Source: Flavobacterium sp. MDT1-60 | GTDB lineage: Bacteria > Bacteroidota > Bacteroidia > Flavobacteriales > Flavobacteriaceae | Direction: 5' to 3' | Length of the DNA stretch: 64,000 nucleotides | Assembly (NCBI RefSeq): GCF_014844035.1 | Contig: NZ_CP062159.1 | Coordinates: 62,001 to 126,000, forward strand | Shown here: piece by piece, positions 33,873 to 43,475 of the stretch | Layout of the letters: every line of letters starts with the position of its first letter | How positions within the stretch are numbered: the stretch's first letter is position 1 | Made by a program: the position numbers and the translations under genes | The notes under the pieces: model-generated | Databases searched by the model: none | Told to the model about the DNA's origin: nothing | Seen by the model: only the letters and a program-made list of their open reading frames with translations

Positions 33873-34901
33873 ATGGGATTTTTTGATTTCATGACCGAGG
33901 ATATTGCGATAGACCTTGGTACCGCAAACACTTTAATCATTCATAATGATAAAGTTGTTATTGATAGTCCGTCAATCGTTGCACGTGACAGAATATCAGG
34001 CAAAATCATTGCTGTTGGTAAGGAAGCCAACATGATGCAAGGTAAAACGCATGAAAACATCAAGACCATAAGGCCTTTGAAAGATGGTGTAATTGCCGAT
34101 TTTGATGCTTCAGAAAAAATGATCAATATGTTCATTAAAAGTATTCCGGCATTGAAAAAAAGAATGTTTACTCCGGCTTTACGCATGGTAGTATGTATTC
34201 CGTCTGGAATTACTGAGGTTGAAATGAGAGCTGTAAAAGAATCTTGTGAAAGAGTAAACGGAAAAGAAGTTTATTTAATTCATGAGCCTATGGCAGCAGC
34301 AATTGGTATTGGTATCGATATCATGCAGCCAAAAGGAAATATGATTGTTGATATTGGAGGTGGTACAACCGAAATTGCTGTTATTGCATTAGGCGGAATT
34401 GTATGTGATAAATCTGTAAAAATTGCAGGTGACGTTTTCACAAACGATATCGTTTATTACATGCGTACGCAACACAACCTTTTTGTGGGAGAAAGTACTG
34501 CTGAGAAAATTAAAATTCAGATTGGGGCTGCTATCGAAGATTTAGATGGACCTCCGGAAGATATGTCAGTTCAGGGTAGAGATTTACTTACCGGGAAACC
34601 AAAACAAGTAGATGTTTCATACCGTGAAATAGCAAAAGCATTAGACAAATCAATTCAACGTATCGAAGATGCTGTAATGGAGACTTTATCTCAAACTCCT
34701 CCTGAATTAGCAGCCGATATTTACAACACGGGTATTTATTTAGCTGGTGGTGGATCGATGTTAAGAGGTCTTGATAAACGTATTTCACTAAAAACAGACT
34801 TACCTGTTTACATTGCCGAAGATCCTTTAAGAGCGGTAGTTCGTGGAACTGGAATGGCATTAAAAAACATTGCTAAATTTAAAAGTATCTTAATTAAATA
34901 A
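33873..34901 (+). CDS. mreB: Rod-shape-determining actin homologue MreB
   Basis: The 342-residue protein has actin-fold motifs: phosphate-1 IAIDLGTANTLI (11-22), phosphate-2 MIVDIGGGTTEIAVIALGG, and the adenosine loop TGIYLAGGGSMLRGLDKRI. It forms filaments under the inner membrane that guide lateral wall synthesis. It is the first gene of mreB-mreC-mreD-mrdA-rodA, the elongasome set. A strong hairpin separates it from mreC. Confidence 0.97.
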   Translation: MGFFDFMTEDIAIDLGTANTLIIHNDKVVIDSPSIVARDRISGKIIAVGKEANMMQGKTHENIKTIRPLKDGVIADFDASEKMINMFIKSIPALKKRMFTPALRMVVCIPSGITEVEMRAVKESCERVNGKEVYLIHEPMAAAIGIGIDIMQPKGNMIVDIGGGTTEIAVIALGGIVCDKSVKIAGDVFTNDIVYYMRTQHNLFVGESTAEKIKIQIGAAIEDLDGPPEDMSVQGRDLLTGKPKQVDVSYREIAKALDKSIQRIEDAVMETLSQTPPELAADIYNTGIYLAGGGSMLRGLDKRISLKTDLPVYIAEDPLRAVVRGTGMALKNIAKFKSILIK

Positions 34902-34930
34902 GATTCAAAATAATAACTAATATTTTTTTT

Positions 34931-34962
34931 ATGAGAGTCAAATGATCAAATTTGACTCTCAT
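34931..34962 (+). other. 13-bp perfect hairpin between mreB and mreC
   Basis: ATGAGAGTCAAAT at 34931-34943 pairs perfectly with 34950-34962 around a six-base loop. T runs precede rather than follow the stem, so it is not a classical terminator on either strand. It may set mreB above the later genes by stabilising mRNA or partly ending transcription. Confidence 0.6.
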
Positions 34963-35012
34963 AAAATTTGAAACCTTAAAGCATATCCTGAAACAAAATA
35001 ACCAAACAAGAA

Positions 35013-35837
35013 ATGCAGCAAATTTTTAATTTTATTATAAGAAACAGTAACCGATTGCTGTTTTTGCTGCTTTTAGGTATTTCGTTGGTTCTCAGCATTC
35101 AATCCCATTCCTATCACAGAAGCAAAGTAATCAGTTCAGCTAATTTTTTAAGCGGAGGTGTTTATGAAAAAATCAATCATATTAATGAATATTTGAATTT
35201 AAGAACCGAAAACGACGAACTTGTACTTGAAAACGCAAGATTAAAAAGCCTCCTTTTTAATAAAGAGGATACTACAAAAATACCGTTGGCGGACAGCGTA
35301 AAAGGAGTAAAACCTGCTGACATTATTGTTTCAAAAGTAATTCATAACTCTTATAACAGGCACGAAAACTATATTACGTTAAATTCCGGAGCAAATGACG
35401 GCATTAAACCAGATATGGGAGTAATTAATAGTTTAGGGATCATTGGAGTGATAGATAACACATCACCAAGATATTCAACAGTGATAAGTATTTTGAATAT
35501 GAAATCGCAAATCAACGCGAAACTAAAAAAATCAAATCACTTTGGTTCATTAACCTGGGATGGTAAAAGTACAGGATTTGTTCAGCTTGAGGATGTTCCT
35601 AGACTAGCTTCTGTAAAAAAAGGAGATACTATCGTTACAGGCGGACAGTCTGTTATATTTCCTGAGGGAATTAATATTGGTACAGTAGACATTGTTTACA
35701 AAAAAGACAACTCAAGTTATTATGTCATAAAAGTTAAGTTATTTAATGATATGACAAACTTAGGTCACGTTTATATAATCAAGAGTAAAGACAGAGAAGA
35801 ACTTATTAATTTAGAAAACAAGGAAAAAGATGAATAG
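35013..35837 (+). CDS. mreC: Rod-shape-determining protein MreC
   Basis: The 274-residue protein has one N-terminal membrane helix (LLFLLLLGISLVLSI), a coiled-coil stretch (LNLRTENDELVLENARLKSL, 62-81) and the periplasmic beta domains of MreC (YITLNSGANDGIKPDMGVIN and KKGDTIVTGGQSVIFPEGIN). It bridges MreB/MreD and the wall synthases PBP2/RodA. It overlaps mreD by 8 bases. Confidence 0.93.
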   Translation: MQQIFNFIIRNSNRLLFLLLLGISLVLSIQSHSYHRSKVISSANFLSGGVYEKINHINEYLNLRTENDELVLENARLKSLLFNKEDTTKIPLADSVKGVKPADIIVSKVIHNSYNRHENYITLNSGANDGIKPDMGVINSLGIIGVIDNTSPRYSTVISILNMKSQINAKLKKSNHFGSLTWDGKSTGFVQLEDVPRLASVKKGDTIVTGGQSVIFPEGINIGTVDIVYKKDNSSYYVIKVKLFNDMTNLGHVYIIKSKDREELINLENKEKDE

Positions 35838-36336
35838 CGCATTGTTAGTCAATATTTTTCGATTTATTATGTTACTGGCAATTCAGATTGTTATTTTTAA
35901 TAATATGAATTTTTTAGGATACATAAGTCCTTTTCCGTACATTCTGTATATTATTCTATATCCTGTAAACAGCAACAGATCAGGTTTAATAATTTCAAGT
36001 TTTTTACTTGGCCTTACCATGGACATGTTTTGTAATTCAGGAGGTATTCATGCCACAGCATGTGTTATTCTAGCTTATTACAGACCTTATATTTTTAAAT
36101 TTTCGTTTGGATTGAGTTACGAATATCAAACCATAAAACTAAACGAATCCCTGACACCTGAGCGCTTTTCGTTTATTCTGGTTTCTGTTTTATTGCATCA
36201 CATAATATTATTTATACTCGAAGCTTTTCAGTTTAAATTTATTTGGGATATTCTACTCCGAACTTTATTTAGTACAATTTTTACAATAATTATTTCAATC
36301 ATAATAATATATCTTATTAAGCCCAATAAACGATGA
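35830..36336 (+). CDS. mreD: Rod-shape-determining protein MreD
   Basis: The 168-residue protein is almost all membrane helices, with conserved-looking features such as PFPYILYIILYPVNSNRSG and a loop FLLGLTMDMFCNSGGIHATA, as in MreD. It overlaps mreC by 8 bases and mrdA by 4 (ATGA), so translation is probably coupled. Assignment rests on the fold plus operon position. Confidence 0.9.
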   Translation: MNSALLVNIFRFIMLLAIQIVIFNNMNFLGYISPFPYILYIILYPVNSNRSGLIISSFLLGLTMDMFCNSGGIHATACVILAYYRPYIFKFSFGLSYEYQTIKLNESLTPERFSFILVSVLLHHIILFILEAFQFKFIWDILLRTLFSTIFTIIISIIIIYLIKPNKR

Positions 36337-38282
36337 GAAAAGTTTTGCTGCCCTCTTTAATTATTATCGCAGCATCTTTGCTGCTGATCAGGGTATTTTA
36401 TTTGCAAGTTATTGATGATTCATTTAAATTAAAATCAGAGAATAACGCGATAAAAAAACAGTATGACTATCCTGAAAGAGGTTATATCTATGACAGATAT
36501 GGCAAATTATTAGTTGCCAATCAGGCTTCTTATGATATTATGGTTATTCCTCGCGACATTAAAGAAGACCTGAATGTTGATGAGTTATGTTCTTTATTAA
36601 ACATCACAAAAGAAGATTACGAAAAAAGAGTAGCTAAAGCAAGAGTATATAGTCCGCGATTACCTTCTGTATTTTTATCACAATTAAACAAAAGTGAATT
36701 TGCTGCTTTTCAGGAGAAAATCAGAAAGTTCGAAGGGTTCTATTTTCAAAAAAGATCGCTTCGTGACTATGAAGTAGATTATGGCGCTAATATTTTTGGA
36801 TTTATCACTCAGGTAAACGAAAAATTAATTGCTAAAAACCCTTATTACAATAGTGGGGATTTAATTGGAAAACAAGGTGTCGAAGAAAGCTACGAAGAAA
36901 TCTTACGCGGTATAAAAGGTGTAAAATACATCCAAAAAGATAAATACAACCGAGAAATAGGTTCCTATAAAAATGGAAAATATGATACGATCGCTGTTGC
37001 CGGAGAAGACATTAATTTAACCATTGATGCTGAACTTCAAAAATACGGAGAGGAATTGATGATTAATAAAAGAGGTGGAATTGTTGCTATTGAACCTAAA
37101 TCTGGTGAAATTTTAGCATTAGTTACTGCACCATCTTATGACCCTGGTATTTTGGTAGGAAGACAACGATCTAAAAACTATACCCTTTTATATCACGATT
37201 CGATTGCAAAACCCTTATATGACAGAGGACTTTTAGCGGAATATCCTCCTGGTTCTCCATTTAAAATATTAACTGGTTTGGTTGCTTTGCAAGAAGGTGT
37301 TATTAATGAGCAAACGACTTTCATGTGTCATCATGGATTTAGTTATGGTAGAGGCCGTTTTATGAAATGCCACGGTTTTGGTCCACATCAATTGCATAAT
37401 GGTATTTACAATTCATGTAATACCTATTTTGCAAATGTATACATGCTAATGATTAATAAATATGCAAATCCAGGCCAAGCTGTTGATGTGTGGAGTGATC
37501 ACGTAAAGAGTTTTGGTTTAGGTCAGTTTATGGGATATGATTTACCAACCGGTAAAAAAGGAAATATCCCAACATCTAAAACCTACAAGAAAATTTACCC
37601 TAATGGAGGTTGGAGAAGCACAACAATTATATCCAATTCTATTGGTCAGGGAGAAGTTTTAATGACTCCTATTCAATTAGCAAATATGATGGCAACAGTT
37701 GCCAATCAGGGGTATTATTATACACCTCATATCATTAAAAAGATTGAAGGAAAAAAAATTGATGCTAAGTTTACGACTAAACACGTTACAACAATTGATC
37801 AAAAATACTTTCCTCCTGTAATAAGTGGTTTATTTGATGTGTACAACAAAGGAACAGCTTACGCTCTTAGAGTAGAAGGTATTGATATTTGTGGAAAAAC
37901 AGGTACGGCAGAAAACTTTGCTAAAATAAACGGAAAAAGAACTCAGCTTAAAGATCACTCTATATTTGTGGCTTTTGCTCCAAAAGAAAATCCAAAAATA
38001 GCTATCGCTATTATGATTGAAAACGGAGGATTTGGTGCAACTGTTGCTGGTCCAATTGCCAGTTTGATGATCGAAAAATATTTGAGAAAGAAAATCACAA
38101 GAAATGATTTAGAAATTCGTGTTTTAAACAAAAGTCTTTTAAGCGAGTATGCTAAGGTTGGTGGTATAACAGCAGCGAGTGCAATTGAATCTACTCCAAA
38201 AGATTCTGTTATGAGAGCTAAAATTGTAAAACCGAAAGTAGAAGTCAAAAATATACCTGTAGACACCACTAAAGAAAACTAA
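36333..38282 (+). CDS. mrdA: Penicillin-binding protein 2 (peptidoglycan transpeptidase)
   Basis: The 649-residue protein has an N-terminal membrane anchor (LIIIAASLLLIRVFYL), a dimerisation domain with PERGYIYDRYGKLLVANQAS (47-66), and a transpeptidase domain. Its active-site motifs are SPFK (Ser308-Lys311 in EYPPGSPFKIL), SCN (361-363) and KTGTAENF. It cross-links side-wall peptidoglycan with RodA, encoded 15 bases downstream, and is a beta-lactam target. The C-terminus carries an extra Lys-rich tail after the domain (AKIVKPKVEVKNIP). Confidence 0.96.
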   Translation: MRKVLLPSLIIIAASLLLIRVFYLQVIDDSFKLKSENNAIKKQYDYPERGYIYDRYGKLLVANQASYDIMVIPRDIKEDLNVDELCSLLNITKEDYEKRVAKARVYSPRLPSVFLSQLNKSEFAAFQEKIRKFEGFYFQKRSLRDYEVDYGANIFGFITQVNEKLIAKNPYYNSGDLIGKQGVEESYEEILRGIKGVKYIQKDKYNREIGSYKNGKYDTIAVAGEDINLTIDAELQKYGEELMINKRGGIVAIEPKSGEILALVTAPSYDPGILVGRQRSKNYTLLYHDSIAKPLYDRGLLAEYPPGSPFKILTGLVALQEGVINEQTTFMCHHGFSYGRGRFMKCHGFGPHQLHNGIYNSCNTYFANVYMLMINKYANPGQAVDVWSDHVKSFGLGQFMGYDLPTGKKGNIPTSKTYKKIYPNGGWRSTTIISNSIGQGEVLMTPIQLANMMATVANQGYYYTPHIIKKIEGKKIDAKFTTKHVTTIDQKYFPPVISGLFDVYNKGTAYALRVEGIDICGKTGTAENFAKINGKRTQLKDHSIFVAFAPKENPKIAIAIMIENGGFGATVAGPIASLMIEKYLRKKITRNDLEIRVLNKSLLSEYAKVGGITAASAIESTPKDSVMRAKIVKPKVEVKNIPVDTTKEN

Positions 38283-38297
38283 CAAAGATTATTTCAA

Positions 38298-39533
38298 ATG
38301 AAAAATCAAAGTGTAAAAAATAACATCGACTGGGTAAGTGTTTTTATCTATACTGCGTTAGTAACATTAGGGTGGCTGAACATCTATTCTTCATCATTAC
38401 TATCGACAGAAGGAACTTATCAAAAACAACTAATTTTTATTGGTTGTACTATTCCTCTAATTTTCGTTGTCCTTTTTGTTGATGGAAAATTCTATGAAAA
38501 ATACGCCAGTATTATTTTTGGGGTTTCCTTATTATCATTGGCAGGATTATTCGTATTCGGAAAAACAATTGCCGGACAAAGATGCTGGTATGCTATTGGA
38601 AGTTTCACATTACAGCCTTCTGAGTTTGCAAAAGCTGCAACTTCATTGGCATTGGCCAAATATTTAAGTGACACTCAAATTAATCTAAAAGACGTAAACA
38701 GGCAAGTTCAGGCTTTAGCAATTGTGTTTTTACCTGTATTATTAATTTTACCTCAACCCGATCCTGGAAGTGCCCTTATCTACAGTATTTTTATTATAGT
38801 ATTATATAGAGAAGGTCTGCCGTCATGGTATGTATGGACAGGTTTTATCACCATTTTATTGTTTGTCCTGACACTTGTTTTAGAACCCTACGTAGTTATT
38901 CTAATAGCATTAGCCGTATTGATGATTATTCATTTTAAAGGAAGAGTTGTAGACAGAAATATCATATTAAGCAGTATAATACTAGTTGGTATTTCTGCTT
39001 TTGTTTTATCCGTAGACTATGTTTTTGATAACGTTTTTAAGCAACACCATAGAGATCGTTTTAATATTTTATTAGGTAAAACAGTCGATATGAAAGGTAT
39101 CGGATACAATACAAATCAGTCAGAAATTGCCATTGGATCAGGTGGCTGGGTTGGAAAAGGTTTTCTGGAAGGAACCCAAACCAAAGGTGGGTTTGTACCT
39201 GAACAGCATACCGATTACATTTTTACAACAGTTGGTGAAGAATGGGGATTTGCCGGGTCACTTGTGGTAATTGCGCTTTTTGTTGGTTTATTTTTACGTG
39301 TGATATACTTAGCTGAGAGACAAAAAACAAAATTCAGCAGGGTTTATGGTTATTGTGTTGCTGCTATTTTATTTACGCACTTTTTTGTGAATATTGCAAT
39401 GGTTATCGGGATTTTTCCAACAATTGGAGTTCCGTTACCCTTCTTTTCTTATGGAGGTTCCGGACTCTGGGGATTCACTATTTTATTGTTTATATTCTTA
39501 AAAATGGATGCCAATAAAGTAAATGAATGGTAA
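38298..39533 (+). CDS. rodA: Peptidoglycan glycosyltransferase RodA (SEDS family)
   Basis: The 411-residue polytopic protein shows SEDS features: AGQRCWYAIGSFTLQPSEFA (about 96-115), LPQPDPGSALIYS, the long periplasmic loop with HHRDRFNILLG, GTQTKGGFVPEQHTDYIFTT and the C-terminal GVPLPFFSYGGSGLWGF. It polymerises glycan strands from lipid II in the elongasome, working with PBP2. It ends the operon; a terminator follows about 130 bases on. Confidence 0.96.
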   Translation: MKNQSVKNNIDWVSVFIYTALVTLGWLNIYSSSLLSTEGTYQKQLIFIGCTIPLIFVVLFVDGKFYEKYASIIFGVSLLSLAGLFVFGKTIAGQRCWYAIGSFTLQPSEFAKAATSLALAKYLSDTQINLKDVNRQVQALAIVFLPVLLILPQPDPGSALIYSIFIIVLYREGLPSWYVWTGFITILLFVLTLVLEPYVVILIALAVLMIIHFKGRVVDRNIILSSIILVGISAFVLSVDYVFDNVFKQHHRDRFNILLGKTVDMKGIGYNTNQSEIAIGSGGWVGKGFLEGTQTKGGFVPEQHTDYIFTTVGEEWGFAGSLVVIALFVGLFLRVIYLAERQKTKFSRVYGYCVAAILFTHFFVNIAMVIGIFPTIGVPLPFFSYGGSGLWGFTILLFIFLKMDANKVNEW

Positions 39534-39628
39534 TTTAAAATCAATTTGTGAAATTTCAAATTCCAAATTAAATATAAAATTCTTAATTGATTTAGCGGAA
39601 AATTTAGAACGTAACTTAATACTTGAAA

Positions 39629-39666
39629 AACATAGTAGTTTTTAAACATAGTAGTTTTTAAACATA
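39629..39666. repeat. 16-bp tandem direct repeat after rodA
   Basis: AACATAGTAGTTTTTA occurs twice head to tail (39629-39644 and 39645-39660), followed by a partial third unit AACATA, directly before the terminator hairpin. It looks like local slippage. Confidence 0.75.
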
Positions 39667-39702
39667 AAAAAGTCCGAGGTTATTAAACTTCGGACTTTTT
39701 TA
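39666..39702. terminator. Bidirectional terminator between rodA and the DedA gene
   Basis: The stem AAAAAGTCCGA with TCGGACTTTTT is flanked by A and T, between convergent genes. Confidence 0.85.
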
Positions 39703-39720
39703 TGTTCTTGAATTTGTACT

Positions 39721-40401
39721 TTATATCTTTTCTATCGGTCTTTTCTTTAATAGCTTAAGCAAAACGGGAAAAGTAGATATAATTATAATAATAATAATAA
39801 TATATTCTATATGTTCTTTTAGATCTATCCCCTGCTCTAAAAAGACGCCGTATAAATAATGTCCGGAAAAAATTAATATAAAGGACCATAAAAAAGAACT
39901 CAAAATATTATAGAACATAAATTTCTTTTTATCCATAGAAACAATACCGGCTATAATTGGAGCAAAAGTCCTGAAAATTGGTAAAAAACGTGCGTAAATT
40001 ATTGCTTTTCCACCGTATTTTTCAAAGAAATCCTTTGATTGTAACAGGTACTTCTTTTTAAACCAAAAACTATCTTCTTTCTTAAATAAATAATAACCGC
40101 TTTTAGCACCGAACCAATAGCCTGTCATGTTTCCTAAAACCCCCATGATGGCTACTAGTGTTGAAAGCAAAAAAACATTTAAAAAATCACTAGGAATATA
40201 AAATACATTTTGAATTAAGTCACGACTGTAAATACCTGCTAAAAAAAGCAAACTGTCTCCGGGAAGAAAAAAACCTGCAAAAAGTCCTGTCTCAGCAAAA
40301 ACGATAAACAGCACTATGTATAAACCAATTTGAAAACCGCCGATACTTAAAGTTATATAAAATTCAGGGTTGACTAATTGAGTCCAATCAAAATTATTCA
40401 T
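39721..40401 (-). CDS. DedA family inner-membrane protein
   Basis: The 226-residue polytopic protein carries DedA/SNARE-associated motifs: FAETGLFAGFFLPGDSLLFL (37-56), MGVLGNMTGYWFGAKSGYYL, and KYGGKAIIYARFLPIFRTFA with the conserved Arg residues. DedA proteins are flippases or transporters for lipid carriers such as undecaprenyl phosphate, important for envelope homeostasis. The preceding metal operon ends in a terminator, so it is probably transcribed alone. Confidence 0.9.
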   Translation of the reverse strand: MNNFDWTQLVNPEFYITLSIGGFQIGLYIVLFIVFAETGLFAGFFLPGDSLLFLAGIYSRDLIQNVFYIPSDFLNVFLLSTLVAIMGVLGNMTGYWFGAKSGYYLFKKEDSFWFKKKYLLQSKDFFEKYGGKAIIYARFLPIFRTFAPIIAGIVSMDKKKFMFYNILSSFLWSFILIFSGHYLYGVFLEQGIDLKEHIEYIIIIIIIISTFPVLLKLLKKRPIEKI

Positions 40402-40496
40402 AAAATGAGTTTGGTTACATTTATAAGTTTGTGAAAGTAAGAATAATTTAGTTTAACCACAATAAATTACGGCATTTTAAAGATAAATTAACGATA

Positions 40497-40527
40497 AAGA
40501 AAGCCAAGCCAATACTTGGCTTTCTAA
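40497..40527 (-). terminator. Terminator of the metal-handling operon
   Basis: The stem GAAAGCCAAG with CTTGGCTTTC is followed on the minus strand by TTTA, just after the HMA gene stop at 40534. Confidence 0.8.
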
Positions 40528-40533
40528 AAAATA

Positions 40534-40875
40534 TTAGTCTCTTTCGTACTTACAACACGTATGTAAATTATCGTAATCTGTTTGTGTTGCTTTTACCTCT
40601 TTTGTATCATGCCCTACTTTCGCAATGGCTTTGTTCAAATCCTCCGGTGAACTTTTTTCTTCATTCAAAATAACCGTCAACTGATGCGAACTAATGTCCC
40701 AACTGGCAGTCTTAACTCCCGGTACGCTAAATGCCGCTTTTTCTATACGCTTTTTACATTGCTCGCAGTTTCCATTAACTTCAGTAGTATATTTTAAATT
40801 CTTATTTTTTTTAGTTTGAGCCTGAGCCGAAAAACCTAAAAAAGTGATCATTGCAATTAAAATTAAATTCTTCAT
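40534..40875 (-). CDS. Secreted heavy-metal-associated (HMA) domain protein
   Basis: The 113-residue protein has a signal peptide (ending SAQAQ) and one HMA fold with the metal motif NCEQCKKRIEKAA (Cys37, Cys40). It ends with a second Cys pair (HTCCKYERD, Cys107-108), which is unusual for simple metallochaperones. It probably binds a soft metal such as copper in the periplasm. It is the last gene of a three-gene set with a TonB receptor and an HYC_CC_PP protein, which suggests metal capture or trafficking across the outer membrane. Confidence 0.87.
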   Translation of the reverse strand: MKNLILIAMITFLGFSAQAQTKKNKNLKYTTEVNGNCEQCKKRIEKAAFSVPGVKTASWDISSHQLTVILNEEKSSPEDLNKAIAKVGHDTKEVKATQTDYDNLHTCCKYERD

Positions 40876-40930
40876 TGTATTAATTATTTAGTGTTATTGT
40901 AATTGATTTTTAAAATTGATATTATATTTC

Positions 40931-42937
40931 TTATTTTATTTTAAAACGTAATCCTGCATAATACATTTGTCCAAATATTGGAGCGTAAGCTACAGAAGCA
41001 TCAAAGTTCGGTCCAAATGGATCTTCGGCACCTAGAATTGCTTTTTGCTGTTTATAATTCCCAATGTTTTCTCCACCAATGTATACTTCGAAAACTGGCG
41101 AAAAAACTCTTGTAATCTGAAGATTCATTACGGCATATGAAGGTGAAAAATCCGGAAATTGATCTTCTACAGGATTTGATGCGGTATATGGCAATTGCTG
41201 TTTTCCGGACCAATTAAAAGTATAGTCAAACTTCCATTGTTTATCATTATTTAGTGGAGTCTCATATTCTAAATTTCCTAAAAAACGATGTTTGGCCTGA
41301 AGCGGACGTTGAAAAGTTCCCCTTAAATAATCTGTTTGGATATCATAATATTTGTATGCCGTTCTCAAATTCAGATTATGAATTAACTCATAATTAAATT
41401 CCAGCTGAAAGCTATTCGCAAATGAACTTCCTTTTAAATTATAAAACAAAACATCCTGCGGACTTTGCATCAAATCGACCACAGCCTGATTTTGAAAATC
41501 GGTTCTGTAAAAATCAAAACCAGCTTCAGCATTTTTATTGAAAAGCCTAAATTTCTGTGAAAAACTCACTCCATAATTCCAGGCAATTTCAGGATTCAAA
41601 CCGTAAATTTTTCCACTATTATCTAATATCGAAAAAGTTCTGGAACTTGCAAAAAGTTGTTGATTTTCAGCAAAAATATTAGCCGAACGTTTTCCTCTTC
41701 CAGCAGAAAAACGAATTACCCCATTTTCCCACGGGTTATAGCGCATGTGCAAACGAGGTGTTACAAAAAAACCTAATCGATTATGGTTATCCACTCTTCC
41801 TCCTAATATTAAACTGAAATTATCTGTGTTATCATAAGTGTATTCGAAGAATGCTCCAACTGAGTTATCAATTCGGCTATAATCTGTTACATTCACAAAC
41901 TCCTGATACTGATCATAAGTAAAATTTAAACCCGTGGTAAATTTGTGCTTCGTATTATTGATAATCGAATTAAAAATTAAATTCGAATAAAAACTATTCT
42001 GCTTAATATTATACAGATTCAATCCAAAATAAGAATTTTGATTATGACTGTTAAAAGCGTTTTGAAAACCAATACTCTGGTAAGGCATATCTTTAAAAAC
42101 ATAACCAATTTTAGTCGACACATCAAAACGTTCAGTATTGATTTCTGATCCCCAATGATTTGTTGTTCCGCGATCTCTGTCTTTATCAAAATCAACCTCT
42201 CCTGTTTGTTTTTTATCATTCATATATCTGAAATTGATAAAACTAACCAACCCACTTTCGGGATTATAATATTGATATCGATTTAAAATATTGATTTGTT
42301 TCCCTAACGGATTATCAAGAAATCCATCATTATTCATATCGTTTTTAGCTACACGGGTGTTTCCGTGAACGAACAAACTTGTCGCCCATTTATCGGATAT
42401 TTTTTTATTGAAATGCGTATTCAATTCAAAACGGGCATCGGTAGAACCGTAAGCATTCAGAAAAAACGGAATATCGCTTAGAGGCTTTAAAAGCTCCGTG
42501 TTTATTTGTCCCGAAATACTTTCATAACCGTTAATTACACTACCGGCTCCTTTGGTAATCTGAACACTTTCTATCCAGGTTCCGGGTGTAAAAGATAATC
42601 CATAGGCCTGAGAAGCACCACGAACTGACGGAATGTTTTCTTCCGTAATCATTAAATACGGACTTGTTAAACCTAACATTTTTATTTGTTTAGTTCCCGT
42701 TAAAGCATCAGAAAAATTGACATCGATCGACGGATTGGTTTCGAAACTTTCGGCCAGGTTACAACAAGCGGCTTTTAATAACTCTTTACTTGTAATTACG
42801 GTTGTATTGGAAGTAAGTGTATAGGATTTTTTTATTCCTTTTTGCTTTTTAGTAACTTTTACTTCCTGTAAATCTTCCTGAGAAAAAACAGATACTGAAA
42901 GCAAAATCATACCAAAAAACATGATATTTTTTTTCAT
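40931..42937 (-). CDS. TonB-dependent outer-membrane receptor, probably metal-related
   Basis: The 668-residue protein has a signal peptide (ending SVFSQ) followed directly by the plug (TVITSKELLKAACCNLAESF with Cys58-Cys59, QIKMLGLTSPYLMITEENIP, ITKGAGSVINGYESISGQIN) and a 22-strand-type barrel ending PIFGQMYYAGLRFKIK. Unlike many Bacteroidetes receptors it has no carboxypeptidase-like domain. The Cys pair in the plug and its neighbours (HYC_CC_PP upstream, HMA downstream) suggest a metal such as copper as cargo; this is inference. Confidence 0.9.
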   Translation of the reverse strand: MKKNIMFFGMILLSVSVFSQEDLQEVKVTKKQKGIKKSYTLTSNTTVITSKELLKAACCNLAESFETNPSIDVNFSDALTGTKQIKMLGLTSPYLMITEENIPSVRGASQAYGLSFTPGTWIESVQITKGAGSVINGYESISGQINTELLKPLSDIPFFLNAYGSTDARFELNTHFNKKISDKWATSLFVHGNTRVAKNDMNNDGFLDNPLGKQINILNRYQYYNPESGLVSFINFRYMNDKKQTGEVDFDKDRDRGTTNHWGSEINTERFDVSTKIGYVFKDMPYQSIGFQNAFNSHNQNSYFGLNLYNIKQNSFYSNLIFNSIINNTKHKFTTGLNFTYDQYQEFVNVTDYSRIDNSVGAFFEYTYDNTDNFSLILGGRVDNHNRLGFFVTPRLHMRYNPWENGVIRFSAGRGKRSANIFAENQQLFASSRTFSILDNSGKIYGLNPEIAWNYGVSFSQKFRLFNKNAEAGFDFYRTDFQNQAVVDLMQSPQDVLFYNLKGSSFANSFQLEFNYELIHNLNLRTAYKYYDIQTDYLRGTFQRPLQAKHRFLGNLEYETPLNNDKQWKFDYTFNWSGKQQLPYTASNPVEDQFPDFSPSYAVMNLQITRVFSPVFEVYIGGENIGNYKQQKAILGAEDPFGPNFDASVAYAPIFGQMYYAGLRFKIK

Positions 42938-43031
42938 AAAAATGATTTTAATAGTAATTAGAAAACTGTTTAGAGAAACTAAAAACAGTGCATTTCAAGC
43001 CACAAAAAGACTTGATTCTAAAACATTAAAA

Positions 43032-43430
43032 TCAGGAGTAGAAAATATATTGATTGTATAATTTGAATAAGGGGGGCGCATTCGCATCAGAATAATACGA
43101 AATGATTTGATTGCTTTTGAAATTCGGAACAGATAAAAACGCAATTGGTTTGTATTCCTGAATTACTGCCGGAAAAGCAATTTGAAAAAAGAATATTTTG
43201 AAAGTAGCATTATCCGATTTCTTTTCGATATGCACTATTTTATCTTTACAACAAGATGATTTTTTTTCGGAAGATCCGCAACATCTCTTTTCCGGAGATA
43301 CCGAAACTGAAGTATTTAAGGAAACAGAGGCAATTTCTCCTCCGCAATAATGCACATCAAAAGCAAACCCAATGTTGGAAACCAACAATAGGAACGCTAA
43401 AAATAATCCTGTGCACTTTTTTAAATTCAT
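43032..43430 (-). CDS. HYC_CC_PP family Cys-rich secreted protein
   Basis: The 132-residue protein has a signal peptide and the family-defining motifs in order: HYC at 27-29, CC at 50-51, a second CC at 60-61 (SSCCKDK), and PP at about 119-120 (NAPPLFKLYNQYIFYS). This matches the Bacteroidetes family named for them. The Cys pairs suggest metal binding. It stands 94 bases upstream of the TonB receptor and probably starts the operon; a TAGTTTTG box is very close to its start codon. Confidence 0.88.
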   Translation of the reverse strand: MNLKKCTGLFLAFLLLVSNIGFAFDVHYCGGEIASVSLNTSVSVSPEKRCCGSSEKKSSCCKDKIVHIEKKSDNATFKIFFFQIAFPAVIQEYKPIAFLSVPNFKSNQIISYYSDANAPPLFKLYNQYIFYS

Positions 43431-43475
43431 ACTGCAAAACTATTTAAAAAACCGCAGAAAAGATTAAATGAAATG

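Noticed and set aside
39449..39649. Small minus-strand frame at the end of rodA
   Set aside because: It is antisense to rodA and AT-rich spacer, with no motif or start context.
39629..39666. CRISPR-like repeats
   Set aside because: Only two 16-bp units directly abutting, without spacers; simple slippage is sufficient.
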